Notes under the pieces: model-generated | What the model was told of the DNA's origin: nothing | Seen by the model: only the letters and a program-made list of their open reading frames with translations | Databases searched by the model: none | Position numbers and translations under genes: made by a program | Assembly (NCBI GenBank): GCA_902490365.1 | Contig: CABUDQ010000072.1 | Span: 1 to 6,236 of the forward strand | Direction: 5' to 3' | Length of the DNA stretch: 6,236 bases | DNA from: an uncultured Collinsella sp. | Lineage (GTDB): Bacteria; Actinomycetota; Coriobacteriia; Coriobacteriales; Coriobacteriaceae | In this document: positions 4,848 to 6,236 of the stretch, piece by piece | Position numbering within the stretch: the stretch's first letter is position 1 | Layout: every line of letters begins with the position of its first letter

Positions 4848-4880
4848 GCGCGGCGCCCTTGCGGTGCCGCGCTTTCTGTT
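4848..4880 (+). terminator. Hairpin terminator between pyrC and pyrK
   Basis: GCGCGGCGCC (4848-4857) and GGTGCCGCGC (4863-4872) form a 10-bp, very GC-rich stem with one G-U pair and loop CTTGC, followed by TTTCTGTTCGTTT. The T-run is interrupted, so termination may be partial. It ends the pyrRBC part, or lowers read-through into pyrKD. Confidence 0.7.
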
Positions 4881-4888
4881 CGTTTAGA

Positions 4889-4904
4889 CCATGCAACCGC
4901 ATGG
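4889..4904 (+). promoter_or_regulatory. Small hairpin just before the pyrK ribosome binding site
   Basis: CCATGC (4889-4894) and GCATGG (4899-4904) form a perfect 6-bp stem with tetraloop AACC, directly followed by GGG and then GGAG (4911-4914), 5 nt from ATG 4920. It may influence pyrK translation; no PyrR-like loop is present. I saw no convincing promoter between the terminator and pyrK. Confidence 0.35.
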
Positions 4905-4919
4905 GGGATTGGAGCGTCT

Positions 4920-5711
4920 ATGCCCACACCTTCCACTGCACGCATGCACGACTTCGAGGTCGTCTCGAACCGGGAGATCGCCGACGGCATCTTCTCGCTC
5001 GTCATCTCGGCCCCCAAGCTTGCAAGTGCGCTCAAGCCCGGTCAGTTTGTGAACATCGCCGTCCCCGGCGATGCCTCTTCGCTGCTTCGCGTGCCTCTGA
5101 GCTTCTATCGCGCCGACGCCCAGGCCGGCACCGTCGAGCTGTGGTACGCCGTCGTGGGCGACGATACCCGCCGTTTGTCCCAGATGGGCCCTGGCTCCAC
5201 CTCTAACCTGTTGGGCCCCGGTGGCCGTGGCTGGATGGTACCCGAGGGCACCAGGAAGGCACTGCTCGTCGCCGGTGGCATCGGCGTTCCGCCTGTGCTG
5301 TGTCTTGCCGGCATGCTTGCCGAGCAGGGTGTTGATGTGGACGTGTGCCTGGGCTTTGGCACCGCTTCCAAAGTCGTGGGTGTCGATGAGTTCCGCGCGC
5401 TGGGCGCCACGGTTAACGTGTGCACCGACGACGGTTCGCTCGGCACGCACGGTTTTTGCACCGATCCTGCCGCAGAACTGCTTGGCGAGGGCGGCTACGA
5501 CTACGTGGCCAGCTGCGGCCCCGCCGTCATGATGAAGAAAGTCGCCGCCGCTGCCGCTGAGGCCGGTGCGTACTGCGAGGTGTCGCTCGAGCGCATGATG
5601 AGCTGCGGCTTTGGCGCCTGCAACACCTGCAATGTCGAGACGGTCGACGGTATGAAGGGCGCCTGCATGTGCGGCCCCGTGTTCGATGCTTCCAAGGTGG
5701 TGGTCTTCTAG
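4920..5711 (+). CDS. pyrK: Dihydroorotate dehydrogenase electron-transfer subunit (FAD, 2Fe-2S)
   Basis: PyrK pairs with class 1B PyrD and carries electrons from dihydroorotate oxidation (FMN in PyrD) through a 2Fe-2S cluster and FAD to NAD+. The product has 263 residues, the usual size. Domains in order: a ferredoxin-reductase-like beta barrel with the FAD motif RVPLSF (57-62); the NAD-binding part with GPGGRGW (99-105) and AGGIGVPP (118-125); then the cysteine-rich C-terminal cluster domain. Cluster ligands are Cys229, Cys234 and Cys237 (C-x4-C-x2-C) and Cys249 before GPVF. An extra Cys251 makes the unusual CMCGPVF. ATG 4920 has GGAG 5 nt upstream; the next ATG (4944) has no ribosome binding site. 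It follows pyrC after 92 bp including a terminator, and its stop touches the pyrD start. Confidence 0.95.
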   Translation: MPTPSTARMHDFEVVSNREIADGIFSLVISAPKLASALKPGQFVNIAVPGDASSLLRVPLSFYRADAQAGTVELWYAVVGDDTRRLSQMGPGSTSNLLGPGGRGWMVPEGTRKALLVAGGIGVPPVLCLAGMLAEQGVDVDVCLGFGTASKVVGVDEFRALGATVNVCTDDGSLGTHGFCTDPAAELLGEGGYDYVASCGPAVMMKKVAAAAAEAGAYCEVSLERMMSCGFGACNTCNVETVDGMKGACMCGPVFDASKVVVF

Positions 5712-6236
5712 TGGGTACCGTGAACATGGCCGTCGATTTCGGCGGCGTCAAGATGCAGAACCCCATCAACACCGCAGCCGGTACCTTCGGCTACGGTTGG
5801 CAGTTCCAGAATTTCTTCGATGTTTCCCAGCTGGGCGCCATTACCACCAAGGGCTGTGCCGCCGAGCCCTGGCCGGGCAACCCTGCGCCTCGCATGGCCG
5901 AGATTCCTGGCGGTATGATCAACTCCGTGGGACTGCAGAACCCCGGTGTCGCCGCCTTTGCCCGTGAGTCCGGCCCGTGGCTCGAGCAGCTGTCCAAGGA
6001 CGGTTGCCAGGTCATTTGCCAGGTTGCCGGGCACTCCGTTGACGAGTTTGTCCGCGCACTCGAGATGTATGTCGAGCTGTGCCCCTGGGCTGCCGGCTAC
6101 GAGATCAACGTGAGCTGCCCTAATATCGCCGCCGGCGGTGCCGCCATGGGCTCCACGCCCGAGGGCGCCTCTTCCGTTATGGCTGCTTGCCGCAAGGTGA
6201 CCGATAAGCCGCTGTTCGTGAAGATGGCGCCGGTCA
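5711..6236 (+). CDS. pyrD: Dihydroorotate dehydrogenase catalytic subunit, class 1B (3' truncated by the window)
   Basis: The enzyme oxidises L-dihydroorotate to orotate with FMN; in class 1B the electrons leave through PyrK to NAD. 175 residues are visible of about 300-310. Motifs are typical: NPINTAAGTFGYG (17-29), TTKGCAAEPWPGNPAPR (45-61) and NSVGLQNPG (71-79). Also present are EINVSCPNI (131-139) and KMAPV at the cut, matching the VKLSPN region. Cys136 in SCPN is the class 1 catalytic base; class 2 membrane enzymes have Ser there. GTG 5711 shares its G with the pyrK stop TAG and has AAGGTGG (5694-5700) upstream, so I prefer it; GTG 5720 and ATG 5726 are in-frame alternatives giving products 3 or 5 residues shorter. 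The overlap implies balanced co-translation of the two subunits. Confidence 0.95.
   Translation, partial: MGTVNMAVDFGGVKMQNPINTAAGTFGYGWQFQNFFDVSQLGAITTKGCAAEPWPGNPAPRMAEIPGGMINSVGLQNPGVAAFARESGPWLEQLSKDGCQVICQVAGHSVDEFVRALEMYVELCPWAAGYEINVSCPNIAAGGAAMGSTPEGASSVMAACRKVTDKPLFVKMAPV

Noticed and set aside
3505..4902. Minus-strand open frame of 465 codons opposite pyrC
   Set aside because: It mirrors pyrC codon structure in GC-rich DNA, has no family motif, and the plus-strand frame is unmistakable dihydroorotase.

Overview
The window looks chromosomal and comes from a high-G+C, Gram-positive actinobacterium. The best guess is class Coriobacteriia, Collinsella-like. This rests on the C/G-rich codon third positions, a C-terminal LAxTG sorting signal, the zinc-ribbon form of ribosomal protein L28, and a pyr operon that encodes PyrR together with the two-subunit PyrK/PyrD (class 1B) dihydroorotate dehydrogenase. 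The genus is inference from the appearance of the proteins; no search was run.

Layout, left to right. (1) Positions 1-179 hold the last 58 codons of a sortase-anchored surface protein. (2) Positions 204-1234 are a compact IS3-family (IS150-like) element of 1031 bp with 24-bp imperfect inverted ends. It has an OrfA stump carrying a helix-turn-helix and an OrfB with a complete DD(35)E triad, but the two are joined out of frame and roughly 400 bp of the usual middle appear to be missing. A perfect 13-bp hairpin followed by a T-rich run sits at the left end and buries the ribosome binding site of orfA. (3) Positions 1271-1304 are a terminator for the minus-strand rpmB gene (1371-1559), with a foldable stretch between them. 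(4) Positions 1560-2020 are the divergent rpmB/pyrR intergenic region. It contains the rpmB leader and promoter, a tandem 10-mer, and a leader RNA of about 150 nt in front of pyrR. (5) Positions 2021-6236 are the pyrimidine cluster pyrR-pyrB-pyrC-(terminator)-pyrK-pyrD, with pyrD cut by the window end.

The pyr genes encode consecutive parts of de novo UMP synthesis. PyrB makes carbamoyl-aspartate, PyrC closes it to dihydroorotate, and PyrD/PyrK oxidise that to orotate while passing electrons to NAD. PyrR is the UMP/UTP-sensing RNA-binding regulator. The leader upstream of pyrR contains a hairpin whose hexaloop (CAAAGA) is one base from the CNGNGA loop that Bacillus PyrR recognises. The 3' arm of that hairpin is also the 5' arm of a terminator-like hairpin that runs directly into seven Ts, so the cluster is probably controlled by transcription attenuation. 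pyrR/pyrB and pyrB/pyrC are tightly coupled, with the ribosome binding site of each downstream gene lying inside the end of the upstream gene. A strong hairpin terminator between pyrC and pyrK suggests reduced or separate expression of pyrKD.

I found no clearly new enzyme system. The most interesting items are the pyr leader architecture, the self-silencing left end and internal deletion of the IS element, and the terminator inside the pyr cluster.
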